Shown here piece after piece: positions 61,319 through 64,000 of a stretch of DNA of 64,000 nucleotides. Numbering within the stretch: the stretch's first letter is position 1; every line of letters begins with the position of its first letter. Under the pieces are notes generated by a model, which did not search any database, was not told the origin of the DNA, and saw only the letters and a list, made by a program, of their open reading frames with translations. Origin of the DNA: Macrothele yani (lineage: Eukaryota > Arthropoda > Arachnida > Araneae > Macrothelidae); NCBI GenBank assembly GCA_039090855.1, contig CM077006.1, positions 51,531,336 to 51,595,335 of the forward strand, in the 5' to 3' direction. The translations under genes were made by a program, and so were the position numbers.

Positions 61319-64000
61319 GTGATACCCAGCTAGAATAATTGATTAGACCCAAAGTGAATTAAAAATGCTGGATCGGAAAACTTGAAAGTTACTGAATATG
61401 CATCATGCACTCCATCTAGAAAGTGATGTTGACAGATTTAGTGTTTTCCCTAGATTCTTTTTACAGCTGGGTGGCAAGAAATTTTAGCTGGATGATGTTA
61501 ATGAGCCCTTCCCCAATCGAGATAGAAAAAAAGAGATGCTGTTTTGCTTAACATTATTATACTTATTAGACATCTTTAGTGGTGTGGTAGACTTAATGTA
61601 ACATAACATGATAAACAACATTAGAAAATTTTACATAAATGTAAGAAAATGAATCCTTACTAATGAATCATATTCAATACAGATTTCAACCAGTTTTCGT
61701 CAATATTCATGGTGTATTGGAAATAAGTTTTCCACTTTTACTATTACGTGCATTGTGAAAATGTTCATTAAAGGAAATTTAGCTGCGCAGTGGAGAAAAT
61801 TAGCTAGGCGGGCTGCCCAGTAAAAAGGCGCTATGGAGTAATAAACACTATAGATTATATTACCTCAGAAACTTGGAGGCAGAGGACTACTACAAGTACA
61901 ACATGTAGTAGAGGAAGAAAAAAGAAGCCTGAATGATTACGTCAACAGAAGCAGAGAAATGCAACTTCAGGCAGTGAATAATGAAAATATATTAAAAACA
62001 ATAGAAAGCAAAGCTGAATACAAGACAAAGCAGTTTGAAAATAGACTAGATGGCTGGAAGAACATGCCACTGCATAGACAATTTCTAAAGAATATTGATG
62101 GAAAAAGTGACAACAACTTGACTTGGGCATGGCTGAAATTGGGTTCCATCAAGAAAGAAACAGAAGGTCTGATTTTTGCTGCACAAGAACAGGCATTGAA
62201 AACAAATGTTATGAAGGCTAAAATCTAGAAAGTAAGTGATAATCCAAAGTGTTAACTTTGTCAAGAAAAAGATGAAACTGTGTCTTATCTTATATGTGAA
62301 TGTAGCAAAATTGCACAGACAGATTACAAAGCTAGATATGACAGGGTTGCACAATTGATTCACTGGCCATTATGCAGAAAGCACAATCTAACAGCATCGA
62401 AAAACTCATGGGAACATCAGGCTGAGAAAGTCGTAGAGAATGATCAAGTCAAGATCTTGTGGGATTTTCAAATTCAAATCAATTGGCATGTAGAACATAA
62501 TACACCAGACATAACAGTTATAGAAAATCGGAAGGTCTGGATAATTGATATAGTGATTCCTGGAGATGATGAAAAAGAACTGGAAGAAATTACTAAATAT
62601 AGAGACCTGGCCATGGAAGTTACCCAATTATGAACTAAACACATCAAAGTCTCCCCATTGTCATCAGGAGACTTGGAACAATGTCAAAAAAATTTATGAA
62701 TCATTTCGAAAATTTGCAGCTTTCTGATTTACCACCTGCCAAAACTTCAGGAATTGTAAGGGGACGAGTCCTGGTCTTGCCCCATCTGACTACCATCTGT
62801 TTTGTTCCATGACCCATTTCCTACAATGGTGACATTTCACTTCAGTGGTGGACAGGTGGACATCGAAACTGGCATAAAAAAGTTTCTGCCCTTGAAAACT
62901 GCTGAGCATTATCACTGTGGGATCATGTCTCTGGTGGAAAGTTGGCAAAGGACAATAGAATGATGCAGCATTTATTGTGGACCTTTTCAGAAATAATTCA
63001 TTGTACAGAGCCTTTTCACAATGAAAAAAGAAAACATGGTTGCCATGAGCTTTCTCACAACAACAGAAAACAATGGACTGTACTTTGCAGAATGATGTGT
63101 GTATGGATTTTTTGCATCATTAAGCTTTTTAGCTGCAAATGTGACAAGCTATTGACACCTTGGTAAGAAATAAAGTGTAGAAGATGCATCACACTGTTTA
63201 TTTAAAAGACAACCCAGAGTTTCTTGTATAGTAGGTAAAAAGAAGAAAACAAACACATTCAAGACAAAAGAAATGACATCAACTACAATTTATCACAGCA
63301 ATTATAATGGCAAAAGTTTCATTACAAAAACATAACACTGCAACAAGATAAGAAGTTGAGCAGCTTAAATGACATTGTCTGAAGATGTGAACACAAGGTT
63401 GCACAAAACTGGATCTACCTGAGTAATATTAGGCATTTTGTTTAATCTTCCTTCCCTCTGAGTTCCTTTTGGTTTTTACAGACATTTCTAGCCTGTTGAT
63501 GTTGGTCAAGGTCTGCTCTCAATGTATAGAAGGATTAACAAAAGTTTTGTTTACTGGTTACTTCAGAAGTAAACAAAAGTTTTGTTAACCCTTCTACACA
63601 TTGAGAAAAGGCCTTGACCAACATCAAGAGGTCTTTAAAAATCAAATAGAACTCAGAGGGAGGGAAGAAAGATTAAATAAAATTTCTTCAAGTGGAACTA
63701 GAACCAAAGGAATGTATTTGGGTAAAGCCTTAAGTAACTGATATAATATAAGGCAGATGATGTGCTTAAAGATAAAAATTACCTTTTTACGATTAGATAT
63801 TTAAACACCTCACTGCTCTTGTTATTTTAATTTAAGTCACTTACTTTAGACTAGCTTTTTCTTTTTTCTTTTTTTGTCTACAATTCAATGTGTACTTACA
63901 TACAAATAGTTGGTTGTTATTCTAGTATCCAATTCATTAAAAACTTCTGATGCATGCTTTTTCTCAAACTCAAAGCCAATGACTTCACCAGTCACATAGT
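8856..64000 (-). CDS. FOXRED1: FOXRED1, 3' half of gene (five exons)
   Basis: FAD-dependent oxidoreductase domain-containing protein 1, a mitochondrial DAO-type flavoprotein needed for assembly of respiratory complex I. Five exons (64000-63900, 60986-60841, 25250-25115, 17740-17636, 9110-8856) have AG acceptors and GT donors and join in frame to about 246 residues, roughly the C-terminal half of a family of about 490 residues. Diagnostic pieces in order are VAAGPYSND (FAD-domain strand), LPVEPRKRYVY (split across the second and third exons), [31 protein letters not shown] and [15 protein letters not shown], ending in a TAA stop. Introns are 2913, 35590, 7374 and 8525 bp. No frameshift or premature stop is visible, so the gene looks functional. 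The start codon, mitochondrial presequence and Rossmann GxGxxG motif lie beyond 64000. Identification rests on recall of the family's C-terminal motifs; confidence is high. Confidence 0.95.
9131..9215 (+). repeat. pogo/Tigger-like end in last FOXRED1 intron
   Basis: After TA (9129-9130) the sequence reads CAGTCAGATCTCCATATATC, followed by two imperfect TTCGATATATAGAAAC-type repeats. This is the usual look of a pogo/Tigger-type terminal repeat. It starts about 20 bp inside the intron, next to the last exon's acceptor. Confidence 0.4.
9290..10500 (+). pseudogene. Tc1-like element, transposase pseudogene
   Basis: The left end reads CAGGGGTTGTCCAAAATAAT. The transposase begins at 9460 ([20 protein letters not shown], the N-terminal paired-type HTH), then shifts frame to [15 protein letters not shown] and continues with [14 protein letters not shown]. 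The catalytic domain shows a DES(S) block, [11 protein letters not shown] and [16 protein letters not shown], matching a D,D34E triad, and homology runs to about 10490. At least three frame changes or stops disable it. The expected right inverted repeat is absent, so the 3' end is truncated or rearranged. Confidence 0.85.
10501..11164. other. intronic, nothing recognised
   Basis: AT-rich intron sequence with no motif or open frame I can assign. Confidence 0.4.
11165..12060 (+). repeat. old ~150-bp degenerate tandem array
   Basis: Six diverged units of about 150 bp. Each starts with a variant of GCCCCCTAGCGGAAAAATTG and contains AGAATTTTTCAAATCGGACT and a GAAGCGGAGATATTG block. Unit starts are near 11171, 11320, 11465, 11620, 11770 and 11930. 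Divergence between units is high, so the array is ancient. Some units hold short open frames without recognisable domains. Confidence 0.65.
12061..12634. repeat. hAT-like termini and small tandem repeat
   Basis: Two inward-facing ends look like hAT termini read on the minus strand: CAGGGTTCATACACATCCTG from 12352 and CAGGGCTGCCAGTGGTCACC from 12634. Next to the second is a 26-bp unit (AATAGTCGCCTGTCATCAAA...) repeated at about 12533-12612. I cannot pair either end with a second terminus or a target duplication. Confidence 0.35.
12640..13060 (-). pseudogene. hAT transposase C-terminal relic (ZMYM1-like)
   Basis: The minus-strand translation includes [14 protein letters not shown] and [12 protein letters not shown] and then, after frame changes, a block resembling [14 protein letters not shown] and RRLQFSF. 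This order (long helical region, L-R-S-x-M-x-x-x-R-L-x-G-L, then RRxQF near the end) is typical of the hAT dimerisation tail in ZMYM1-like proteins. No terminus or target duplication is identified, so the boundaries are approximate. Confidence 0.45.
13061..14119. other. intronic, (CA)n microsatellite
   Basis: No gene is recognised. The stretch contains a poly(A) run at 13361-13379 and a (CA)n microsatellite at about 13802-13846. Confidence 0.6.
14120..15284 (-). pseudogene. Tc1-like element with both ends
   Basis: Inverted repeats: TA then (CA)CAGTTGTATCAGAATAAT on the left and, read inward from 15284, CAGTCGTATCAGAATAAT. TA flanks both sides. The transposase is on the minus strand from about 15139 (MGRG start, frame change, then [20 protein letters not shown] and [15 protein letters not shown]), through [13 protein letters not shown] and [15 protein letters not shown] to [13 protein letters not shown] near 14130. 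It has several frameshifts. The [10 protein letters not shown] terminus groups it with the element at 52420-54364. Confidence 0.88.
15287..16705. other. intronic, (CT)n microsatellite
   Basis: No gene is recognised. It contains a T run at 15504-15518 and a (CT)n tract at 15684-15719. Short open frames lack identifiable domains. Confidence 0.5.
16710..17407. mobile_element. TTAA-flanked non-autonomous element
   Basis: A ~698-bp segment between two TTAA sites (16706-16709, 17408-17411). Its ends are inverted repeats starting GGCTGTCTT, followed by AGAAGGAGTG and TAAATGAGTG respectively. A second pair of inverted sequences lies inside (GGCACTAGATGGCACC near 16927, GCGCCATCTATTGC near 17360). 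No transposase is present. Confidence 0.6.
17636..17740 (-). CDS. FOXRED1: FOXRED1 exon
   Basis: This 105-nt, 35-codon symmetric exon (phase 0 to 0) has acceptor TTTTTTTTCAG and donor GTAATT. It encodes [16 protein letters not shown] and then [15 protein letters not shown]. Because it is symmetric, skipping it would keep the frame. Confidence 0.93.
17741..19079. other. intronic, (TA)n microsatellite
   Basis: No gene is recognised. It contains (TA)n at about 18789-18845 and several T runs. Confidence 0.5.
19080..20600. promoter_or_regulatory. CpG-rich island in FOXRED1 intron
   Basis: Unlike its surroundings, where CG is rare, this stretch is dense in CG dinucleotides even where it is AT-rich, for example CCGAACGCCGCGGCGTCGCC near 20570 and the hairpin CATGCGCGATG/CATCGCGCATG at 19577-19605. 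In arthropods with germline CpG methylation such islands mark promoters. Open frames overlap it (19238-19456 plus; 19523-19846 minus, beginning [12 protein letters not shown]), but none matches a family I know. It could drive a nested or antisense transcript, or be a foreign insert. Confidence 0.45.
20601..21185. other. intronic, nothing recognised
   Basis: AT-rich sequence. An 89-codon plus-strand frame at 20735-21004 is Lys/Asn/Thr-rich, without a recognisable domain, and is most likely chance. Confidence 0.4.
21186..21368 (+). repeat. 183-bp direct repeat, copy A
   Basis: Starts TTTTTACTGTAAGACC and shares most positions with copy B at 21736-21918, including AATATGGTTGAGGTATC and CATGTAGATGTGCCAGTC. 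The intervening 367 bp is not duplicated. Confidence 0.85.
21459..21673 (+). other. candidate terminal exon after repeat A
   Basis: An open frame runs from a pyrimidine-rich TTTACTTTTATGAG acceptor-like site to TAA at 21671-21673, with AATAAA at 21681-21686. It reads [16 protein letters not shown] through [11 protein letters not shown]. No family is recognised. The frame, acceptor-like site and close poly(A) signal are what I see; transcription is inference. Confidence 0.2.
21736..21918 (+). repeat. 183-bp direct repeat, copy B
   Basis: Second copy of the 21186-21368 repeat, diverged at scattered positions. Like copy A it lies upstream of an open frame with a nearby AATAAA. Confidence 0.85.
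22123..22306 (+). other. candidate terminal exon after repeat B
   Basis: An open frame begins at an AG (TATATGTCTCAG) and reads [20 protein letters not shown] through [18 protein letters not shown] to TGA at 22304-22306, with AATAAA at 22332-22337. The residue composition looks protein-like, but I do not recognise it. An overlapping frame (22099-22293) encodes a cysteine-rich 64-residue peptide without a signal sequence. Confidence 0.25.
22340..22923. other. intronic, nothing recognised
   Basis: AT-rich with A runs near 22370-22392 and 22833-22842. No gene or repeat end is seen. Confidence 0.4.
22924..24207 (+). pseudogene. Tc1 element, near full length
   Basis: A 1284-bp element with TA at both sides and inverted ends CACTGAAGAGCAATTGA. 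The transposase starts at 23071 ([18 protein letters not shown], then a TGA at 23125) and ends [16 protein letters not shown] at a TAG (24173-24175). The catalytic triad is visible: [29 protein letters not shown] and [14 protein letters not shown] (D,D34E). Damage includes an early stop, frame changes around 23140-23460, and a tandem in-frame duplication of 57 bp (about 23900-24016) that repeats [12 protein letters not shown] and adjacent residues, followed by a frameshift in a C run (24020). It is inactive but relatively young. Confidence 0.92.
24210..25114. other. intronic, nothing recognised
   Basis: AT-rich sequence with an (ACAAA)n-like stretch at 25031-25075 and no assignable feature before the FOXRED1 exon at 25115. 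Confidence 0.4.
25115..25250 (-). CDS. FOXRED1: FOXRED1 exon
   Basis: This 136-nt exon has acceptor TTGTAG and donor GTATGA. Its first base completes the Arg codon begun 35.6 kb upstream. It encodes [20 protein letters not shown], a [11 protein letters not shown] turn and IAGRSPTK. The family resemblance is strong across the whole exon. Confidence 0.94.
25251..26706. other. intronic, nothing recognised
   Basis: AT-rich, with no coding or repeat structure I can identify. Confidence 0.4.
26711..27812. mobile_element. TTAA MITE with internal tandem expansion (copy 2)
   Basis: Same family as 6538-6963: TTAA flanks (26707-26710, 27813-27816) and ends starting GGTGGATGTCAAGTAAATTT. The left arm's inner part is repeated five times with a 167-bp period; TTAATGCGTTCCC (first unit TTAATGAGTTCCC) recurs near 26778, 26947, 27114, 27281 and 27448. 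The right arm (from about 27600) is single copy. The expansion turned a 426-bp hairpin element into an 1102-bp satellite-like block. Confidence 0.9.
27817..28220. other. intronic, no gene
   Basis: It contains GGGCTGCAGGGCCCGAGCAC followed by GAGCGTAGCGAGCC (about 28052-28096), a GC-rich patch that looks like a repeat fragment. I cannot name its family. Confidence 0.35.
28221..28504 (+). repeat. 142-bp tandem duplication
   Basis: Two adjacent 142-bp copies start GCACTTCGCC (28221) and GCGCTTCGCC (28363) and share ATGAATGTTCAGCAATGCAA. They differ at only a few positions, so the duplication is recent. No coding role is seen. Confidence 0.9.
28505..29318. other. intronic, nothing recognised
   Basis: No gene is recognised. 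Short open frames lack domains. Confidence 0.4.
30313..30407 (+). repeat. three ATATCACAAGAGTATGGG repeats
   Basis: The 18-bp sequence TATATCACAAGAGTATGGG (or ATATCACAAG...) occurs three times at irregular spacing. Between the last two is AACTTGAACTAGTTTAAACA, which also occurs in the mariner at about 32573, suggesting sequence captured from the surrounding element. Confidence 0.6.
30724..30934. mobile_element. fold-back SINE with tRNA-like core
   Basis: A 211-bp insertion with a 12-bp target duplication TAGTACATTGGA (30712-30723, 30935-30946) inside the GIY-YIG frame of the Penelope-like element. It is a near-perfect hairpin: arms 30759-30836 and 30857-30934 around a 20-bp loop. The right arm begins with a perfect Pol III B box GGTTCGACTCC (30853-30863), and GCCGCCA/TGGCGGC resembles a tRNA acceptor stem. 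The left flank carries a tail (TTAATACAGATATTTAACGT) also seen, in complement, at 59500-59530. Confidence 0.8.
32671..35602 (+). mobile_element. hAT element, GTF2IRD2 type, with perfect 8-bp TSD
   Basis: A 2932-bp element with ends CAGGGGTGGCCAAACC and, read inward from the right, CAGTGGTGGCCAACC, flanked by ATCTATAG on both sides (32663-32670, 35603-35610). The left end lies only 13 bp from the right end of the neighbouring mariner. The ends, the 8-bp duplication and the transposase agree on the hAT superfamily. Confidence 0.97.
33432..35287 (+). pseudogene. hAT transposase (GTF2IRD2-like), lightly damaged
   Basis: The start is [18 protein letters not shown] at 33432. A BED-type zinc finger follows ([20 protein letters not shown], then KTQH). 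The long central frame 33663-34517 carries the RNase H-like core, including [20 protein letters not shown] (first acidic residue), [14 protein letters not shown] and [14 protein letters not shown]. The last frame, 34697-35287, ends in the hAT dimerisation domain ([20 protein letters not shown]). Disabling changes are few: a TAG at 33492, a TGA near 33651, a frameshift near 34500 and a stop near 34654. It looks like a recently inactivated copy. The relationship is to the hAT proteins from which vertebrate GTF2IRD2 derives, not to host TFII-I. Confidence 0.93.
35611..36535. other. intronic, nothing recognised
   Basis: AT-rich, with a T run at 36501-36519. No motif or repeat end is seen. Confidence 0.4.
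37264..38400 (+). mobile_element. Penelope-like insertion, two 3' fragments head to head
   Basis: Flanked by CAGGAAT (37257-37263, 38401-38407) in the mariner. The left arm (37264-37508, minus) and the right arm (about 37736-38400, plus) both end outward with the same 3' terminal sequence. The right arm encodes [20 protein letters not shown], a GIY-YIG domain (SPGVYKIPI, a TAG, then MYIGSS) and a conserved tail with [10 protein letters not shown] and [12 protein letters not shown]. The centre (about 37509-37615) is filler made of inverted pieces of the host mariner (copy of 38727-38760). It is related to the larger copy at 49467-52093. Confidence 0.85.
40376..40803 (+). pseudogene. 3' fragment of RTE-like LINE
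   Basis: Diverged second copy of the 3' end of the LINE that follows. It reads [20 protein letters not shown], then [13 protein letters not shown] and [14 protein letters not shown] to FIQQWIDGG, with several stops, and ends in an AT-rich (TA)n tail. It matches 42860-43310 of the next copy. Confidence 0.8.
40855..43335 (+). pseudogene. RTE-like non-LTR retrotransposon, 5' truncated
   Basis: It starts inside the APE-type endonuclease: [30 protein letters not shown] and [11 protein letters not shown] keep the catalytic motifs. The reverse transcriptase follows with [67 protein letters not shown] (split by a one-base gain in an A run at 42258-42263) and [11 protein letters not shown], the FADD active site (about 42544). 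The 3' part reads [33 protein letters not shown] and ends FVQQWIDNG after a second one-base shift near 42955. The tail is a (GAT)n microsatellite at 43312-43330. Only two shifts break the frame, so it is young. Clade assignment is by resemblance. Confidence 0.9.
43336..44700. other. right arm of inner hAT, no gene
   Basis: Non-coding. It holds a 27-bp direct repeat (ATTATTACGCAGGAACAAAC...) at about 44152-44207, a CT/T-rich tract at 43952-43980 and a GC-richer block (44300-44700) leading to the terminus. Confidence 0.6.
45091..45439. other. intronic, nothing recognised
   Basis: AT-rich sequence between the mariner end and the next pseudogene. Confidence 0.4.
45440..46970 (-). pseudogene. multicopy arthropod protein of unknown function, degenerate
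   Basis: Minus-strand homology runs N to C over about 1.5 kb: [40 protein letters not shown]-like and [155 protein letters not shown] and [12 protein letters not shown] recall similar proteins as high-copy, unnamed predictions in arthropod genomes, which suggests a mobile origin; two CxxC pairs hint at a zinc-binding N terminus. Numerous stops and shifts are present. No terminal repeats are identified. Confidence 0.7.
47013..47232 (+). repeat. 56-bp tandem repeat, four copies
   Basis: Units begin ATGGGAAACTGTCCATCATC at 47013, 47069, 47125 and 47177. The third is shortened by a small deletion; the others differ at single positions. The array leads directly into a mariner fragment and may derive from it. 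Confidence 0.9.
47235..47530 (+). pseudogene. mariner transposase C-terminal fragment
   Basis: The plus-strand translation reads [20 protein letters not shown] and [15 protein letters not shown], then (shifted) [19 protein letters not shown] and [17 protein letters not shown]. This is a decayed mariner D,D34D end. The first Asp of the QDNA block is Asn, and the SPDLAP motif is mutated. Confidence 0.65.
47531..47936. other. intronic, nothing recognised
   Basis: AT-rich, no assignable feature. Confidence 0.4.
47937..49125 (-). pseudogene. mariner element with complete ends
   Basis: An 1189-bp element with ~26-bp inverted ends CTACGTTCAAAAAGTTCCGG (itself containing the palindrome AAAGTTCCGGAACTTT), flanked by TA. 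The transposase is on the minus strand from 48932 ([20 protein letters not shown]) through [27 protein letters not shown] and [12 protein letters not shown] altered QDNAP block, SPDLAP (followed by a shift), then [20 protein letters not shown] and [18 protein letters not shown], ending at 47999. Several shifts and stops make it inactive. Confidence 0.92.
49128..49454. other. intronic, nothing recognised
   Basis: No gene is seen. It ends at the 12-bp target duplication of the Penelope palindrome. Confidence 0.4.
49755..50690 (-). pseudogene. Penelope RT + GIY-YIG, left copy
   Basis: A 306-codon open frame with RT motifs [20 protein letters not shown] and [13 protein letters not shown], where the usual YVDD active site reads YVDY. 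Then come [26 protein letters not shown] and a thumb/linker region. A C-terminal GIY-YIG endonuclease follows ([20 protein letters not shown], then the [17 protein letters not shown] helix). The N-terminal RT fingers are missing by truncation. A stop at the end (WNEAK) precedes a conserved tail seen in the right copy. The lost catalytic Asp predicts no polymerase activity. Confidence 0.93.
50764..51766 (+). pseudogene. Penelope RT + GIY-YIG, right copy
   Basis: Inverted twin of the left copy. Here the active site reads [10 protein letters not shown], so the two Asp are kept and the Val is replaced by Glu. A one-base shift near 51484 separates the RT frame from the GIY-YIG frame ([23 protein letters not shown]). 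Beyond the TGA at 51765 the sequence still encodes [20 protein letters not shown] and [13 protein letters not shown], homologous to the tail at 38090-38190. Confidence 0.92.
52106..52331. other. intronic spacer
   Basis: Nothing recognised between the Penelope insertion and the tandem unit that hosts the next Tc1. Confidence 0.4.
52332..52419 (+). repeat. 86-bp tandem unit, left copy
   Basis: From TATGAATGTGTATAGCAATA to TTGGTTGCCATATTTAATA. The second copy is at 54365-54449. The Tc1 element sits exactly at the TA shared by the two units. Confidence 0.9.
52420..54364 (+). pseudogene. Tc1-like element carrying a hAT MITE
   Basis: Inverted ends CACAGTCGAGTCACATTATT and, from the right, CACGGGCAAGTCACATTATT, with TA on both sides. 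Plus-strand transposase pieces: [63 protein letters not shown] (first Asp now Asn), [14 protein letters not shown] and, after the [24 protein letters not shown] (second Asp now Asn), then [14 protein letters not shown]. Many stops occur in the first half. Without the MITE and its duplication the element is about 1.2 kb. It is the same subfamily as 14120-15284. Confidence 0.9.
53261..54000. mobile_element. hAT MITE inside Tc1
   Basis: A 740-bp non-coding element with ends CAGGGGCGCACACA and TGTGTGCGCCCCTG, inserted in the Tc1 transposase codons. Flanking 8-mers CTGGGGTC (53253-53260) and CTGGGGTG (54001-54008) match at 7 of 8. It contains a (CA)n microsatellite at about 53851-53896. No transposase remains; hAT assignment is from termini and duplication length. 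Confidence 0.88.
54365..54449 (+). repeat. 86-bp tandem unit, right copy
   Basis: Partner of 52332-52419, differing at a few bases and a short gap. Confidence 0.9.
54450..56603. other. intronic, two small hairpins
   Basis: No gene is recognised in 2.1 kb of AT-rich sequence. Two local palindromes stand out: GTGATATCAGTA/TACTGATATCAC (54973-55001) and a 22-bp arm pair AAATTTTGTTATTCAGATTT (and complement) around 55239-55291. Confidence 0.5.
56604..58890 (+). pseudogene. Tc1-like element (second type), split by a Tc1 and 3' truncated
   Basis: The left part (CACTCATCGTC, an A run, then 5' leader TTGCATGCAGAAGGAAGCAA) precedes the inserted Tc1. Coding resumes at 58096 with [75 protein letters not shown] (first Asp), [39 protein letters not shown] and [18 protein letters not shown] (second Asp). 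The last catalytic region (SPDLxPIEH) and right end are missing after about 58890. Frame changes interrupt it. The family resembles Tcb1/IS630-like elements common in arthropods. Confidence 0.8.
56797..58018 (-). pseudogene. Tc1 element, nearly full-length transposase
   Basis: A 1222-bp element with inverted ends CACTGAGTGGCCACTTTGTT and TA on both sides, inserted in the leader of another Tc1-like element. The minus-strand frame starts at 57870 ([20 protein letters not shown]) and stays open for about 290 codons through the HTH ([17 protein letters not shown]), [19 protein letters not shown] and [17 protein letters not shown] then replaces Arg (about 56995) and a shift near 56945 precedes [19 protein letters not shown]. 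Two catalytic residues are lost: WSNESLF (D to N) and FQQHNVSC (D to H). The reading frame decayed less than the active site. Confidence 0.95.
59030..59213 (+). repeat. 92-bp tandem duplication
   Basis: Two adjacent copies start AACAGTCTCCAGCTTCAATG (59030, 59122). They follow a T run (about 59007-59027). Confidence 0.9.
59335..59404 (-). repeat. pogo/Tigger-like terminus
   Basis: Read from 59404 on the minus strand: TA, then CAGTAAAGTCTCGATAATCC and a CCCAGTAAACCGAG block. This is a typical pogo/Tigger-like end. No second terminus is found. Confidence 0.55.
59459..59690 (+). mobile_element. 3' part of the fold-back SINE family with tail repeats
   Basis: GACTCACTTATAAACGTGGA through TTTGATGTTCCTAATCCACG matches the right arm and tail of the hairpin SINE at 30724-30934. 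It is followed by a tail array of TGTGTATTAATTGTAGTTAT units (about 59560-59682). This shows what a non-inverted member's tail looks like. Confidence 0.65.
59691..60213. other. intronic, nothing recognised
   Basis: AT-rich; no gene or repeat end identified. Confidence 0.4.
60214..60372. repeat. 159-bp inverted-repeat hairpin (MITE-like)
   Basis: Arms of about 69 bp (AGCTGCCTGAAATGCCTGTC... and its complement, with ACAGCTAAAGGTAGGAAATC in the right arm) surround a ~20-bp loop with TGCTGATCCCTCATTGGC. No clear target duplication is visible. Confidence 0.85.
60373..60840. other. intronic, nothing recognised
   Basis: An A/C-run near 60477-60507 and no gene before the FOXRED1 exon at 60841. Confidence 0.4.
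60841..60986 (-). CDS. FOXRED1: FOXRED1 exon, FAD-domain VAAG strand
   Basis: The acceptor is a T-rich tract ending in ACATCAG and the donor is GTCAGT. The 146-nt exon starts in phase 0 and ends after two bases of an Arg codon completed by the next exon. It encodes [20 protein letters not shown] and then [14 protein letters not shown] through LPVEPR. The hydrophobic strand followed by AAGPYS is the usual second FAD-contact segment of DAO-type oxidoreductases. Confidence 0.93.
60987..61859. other. intronic, (AAT)n microsatellite
   Basis: Contains an A run then G run next to the FOXRED1 acceptor (60995-61020) and an (AAT)n microsatellite at 61260-61318. No gene is recognised. Confidence 0.7.
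61860..62640 (+). pseudogene. LINE 3' end with restriction-like endonuclease domain
   Basis: The plus-strand frame reads [20 protein letters not shown], a helical region ([20 protein letters not shown]), a stop at 62226, a zinc-finger-like CxLC...[14 protein letters not shown] and HDRVA-like [20 protein letters not shown]. It then reads [40 protein letters not shown] and [12 protein letters not shown]. The PDI...IIDIVIP...K pattern is the PD-(D/E)xK nuclease at the C terminus of R2/R4/NeSL-type LINEs. The reverse transcriptase is absent (5' truncation). Two in-frame stops break the first part. Confidence 0.75.
62756..62960 (+). pseudogene. mariner C-terminal fragment
   Basis: A shifted translation gives [20 protein letters not shown], close to the mariner [12 protein letters not shown] motif but with the catalytic Asp changed to Gly, then VDRWTSKLA and degenerate sequence. 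No ends are preserved. Confidence 0.6.
63441..63677. repeat. 237-bp inverted-repeat hairpin
   Basis: Arms of about 110 bp run from TTTAATCTTCCTTCCCTCTG inward to ACAAAAGTTTTGTTTAC, then the complement, around a ~12-bp loop near 63560. The arms differ by small gaps. It may be a MITE or a fold-back element; no target duplication is clear. Confidence 0.85.
63900..64000 (-). CDS. FOXRED1: FOXRED1 exon (partial at window edge)
   Basis: This is the most upstream exon visible. It reads in frame from [14 protein letters not shown] to TRITTNYLY and ends in phase 0 at a consensus donor GTAAGT (63899-63894). Its 5' boundary lies outside the window. It belongs to the substrate/FAD domain just before the VAAG strand of the next exon. 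Confidence 0.85.

Overview
The window reads as a piece of a large, repeat-rich arthropod genome. The evidence is one intron-split host gene with introns up to about 35.6 kb, GT..AG splice sites, AT-rich intergenic DNA, and many Tc1, mariner, hAT, Penelope-like and non-LTR relics. A chelicerate or similar arthropod is plausible, but the sequence alone does not settle the lineage.

The only host gene I recognise is FOXRED1, on the minus strand. It encodes a mitochondrial FAD-dependent oxidoreductase-domain protein that assists complex I assembly. Its last five coding exons lie at 64000-63900, 60986-60841, 25250-25115, 17740-17636 and 9110-8856. They join in frame and give roughly the C-terminal 246 residues. 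The upstream half lies beyond the window. Nearly everything else is mobile DNA inside its introns or downstream of its stop codon.

1-8855 (downstream of FOXRED1): two copies of a tRNA-derived SINE; a decayed mariner-like transposase gene whose DNA-binding codons have expanded into a 22-copy minisatellite; a TTAA-flanked MITE; a Tc1 relic. 9111-17635 (last intron): two Tc1 relics, an old ~150-bp degenerate tandem array, a hAT relic and a TTAA-flanked element. 17741-25114: a CpG-rich island at 19.1-20.6 kb that looks like a promoter, a paired 183-bp repeat, and a Tc1 element with complete ends.

25251-60840 is one 35.6-kb intron and a stratified record of insertions. A TTAA MITE has expanded internally into 167-bp tandem units. 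A mariner (29319-32657) is split by a Penelope-like element, which is itself split by a fold-back SINE. A nearly intact GTF2IRD2-type hAT (32671-35602) has a perfect 8-bp target duplication. A second mariner (36541-45088) holds both a Penelope-like insertion and a hAT; that hAT holds another hAT, which holds an RTE-like retrotransposon. Subtracting the insertions restores a ~1.36-kb mariner and an uninterrupted hAT reading frame. Further right are a pseudogene of a multicopy arthropod protein, a mariner, a head-to-head Penelope palindrome, a Tc1 at the junction of a host tandem duplication carrying a hAT MITE, and a Tc1 inside another Tc1-like element. 60987-63899: a LINE tail with a restriction-like endonuclease domain, a mariner scrap and a long hairpin.

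No tRNA, rRNA or CRISPR array is seen. The most noteworthy signals are the transposase-derived minisatellite, the recurrent head-to-head Penelope insertions with hammerhead-like 3' hairpins, the nested stack dated by target-site duplications, and the intronic CpG island. All repeat family names come from protein motifs and terminal sequences read by eye; no database was consulted.
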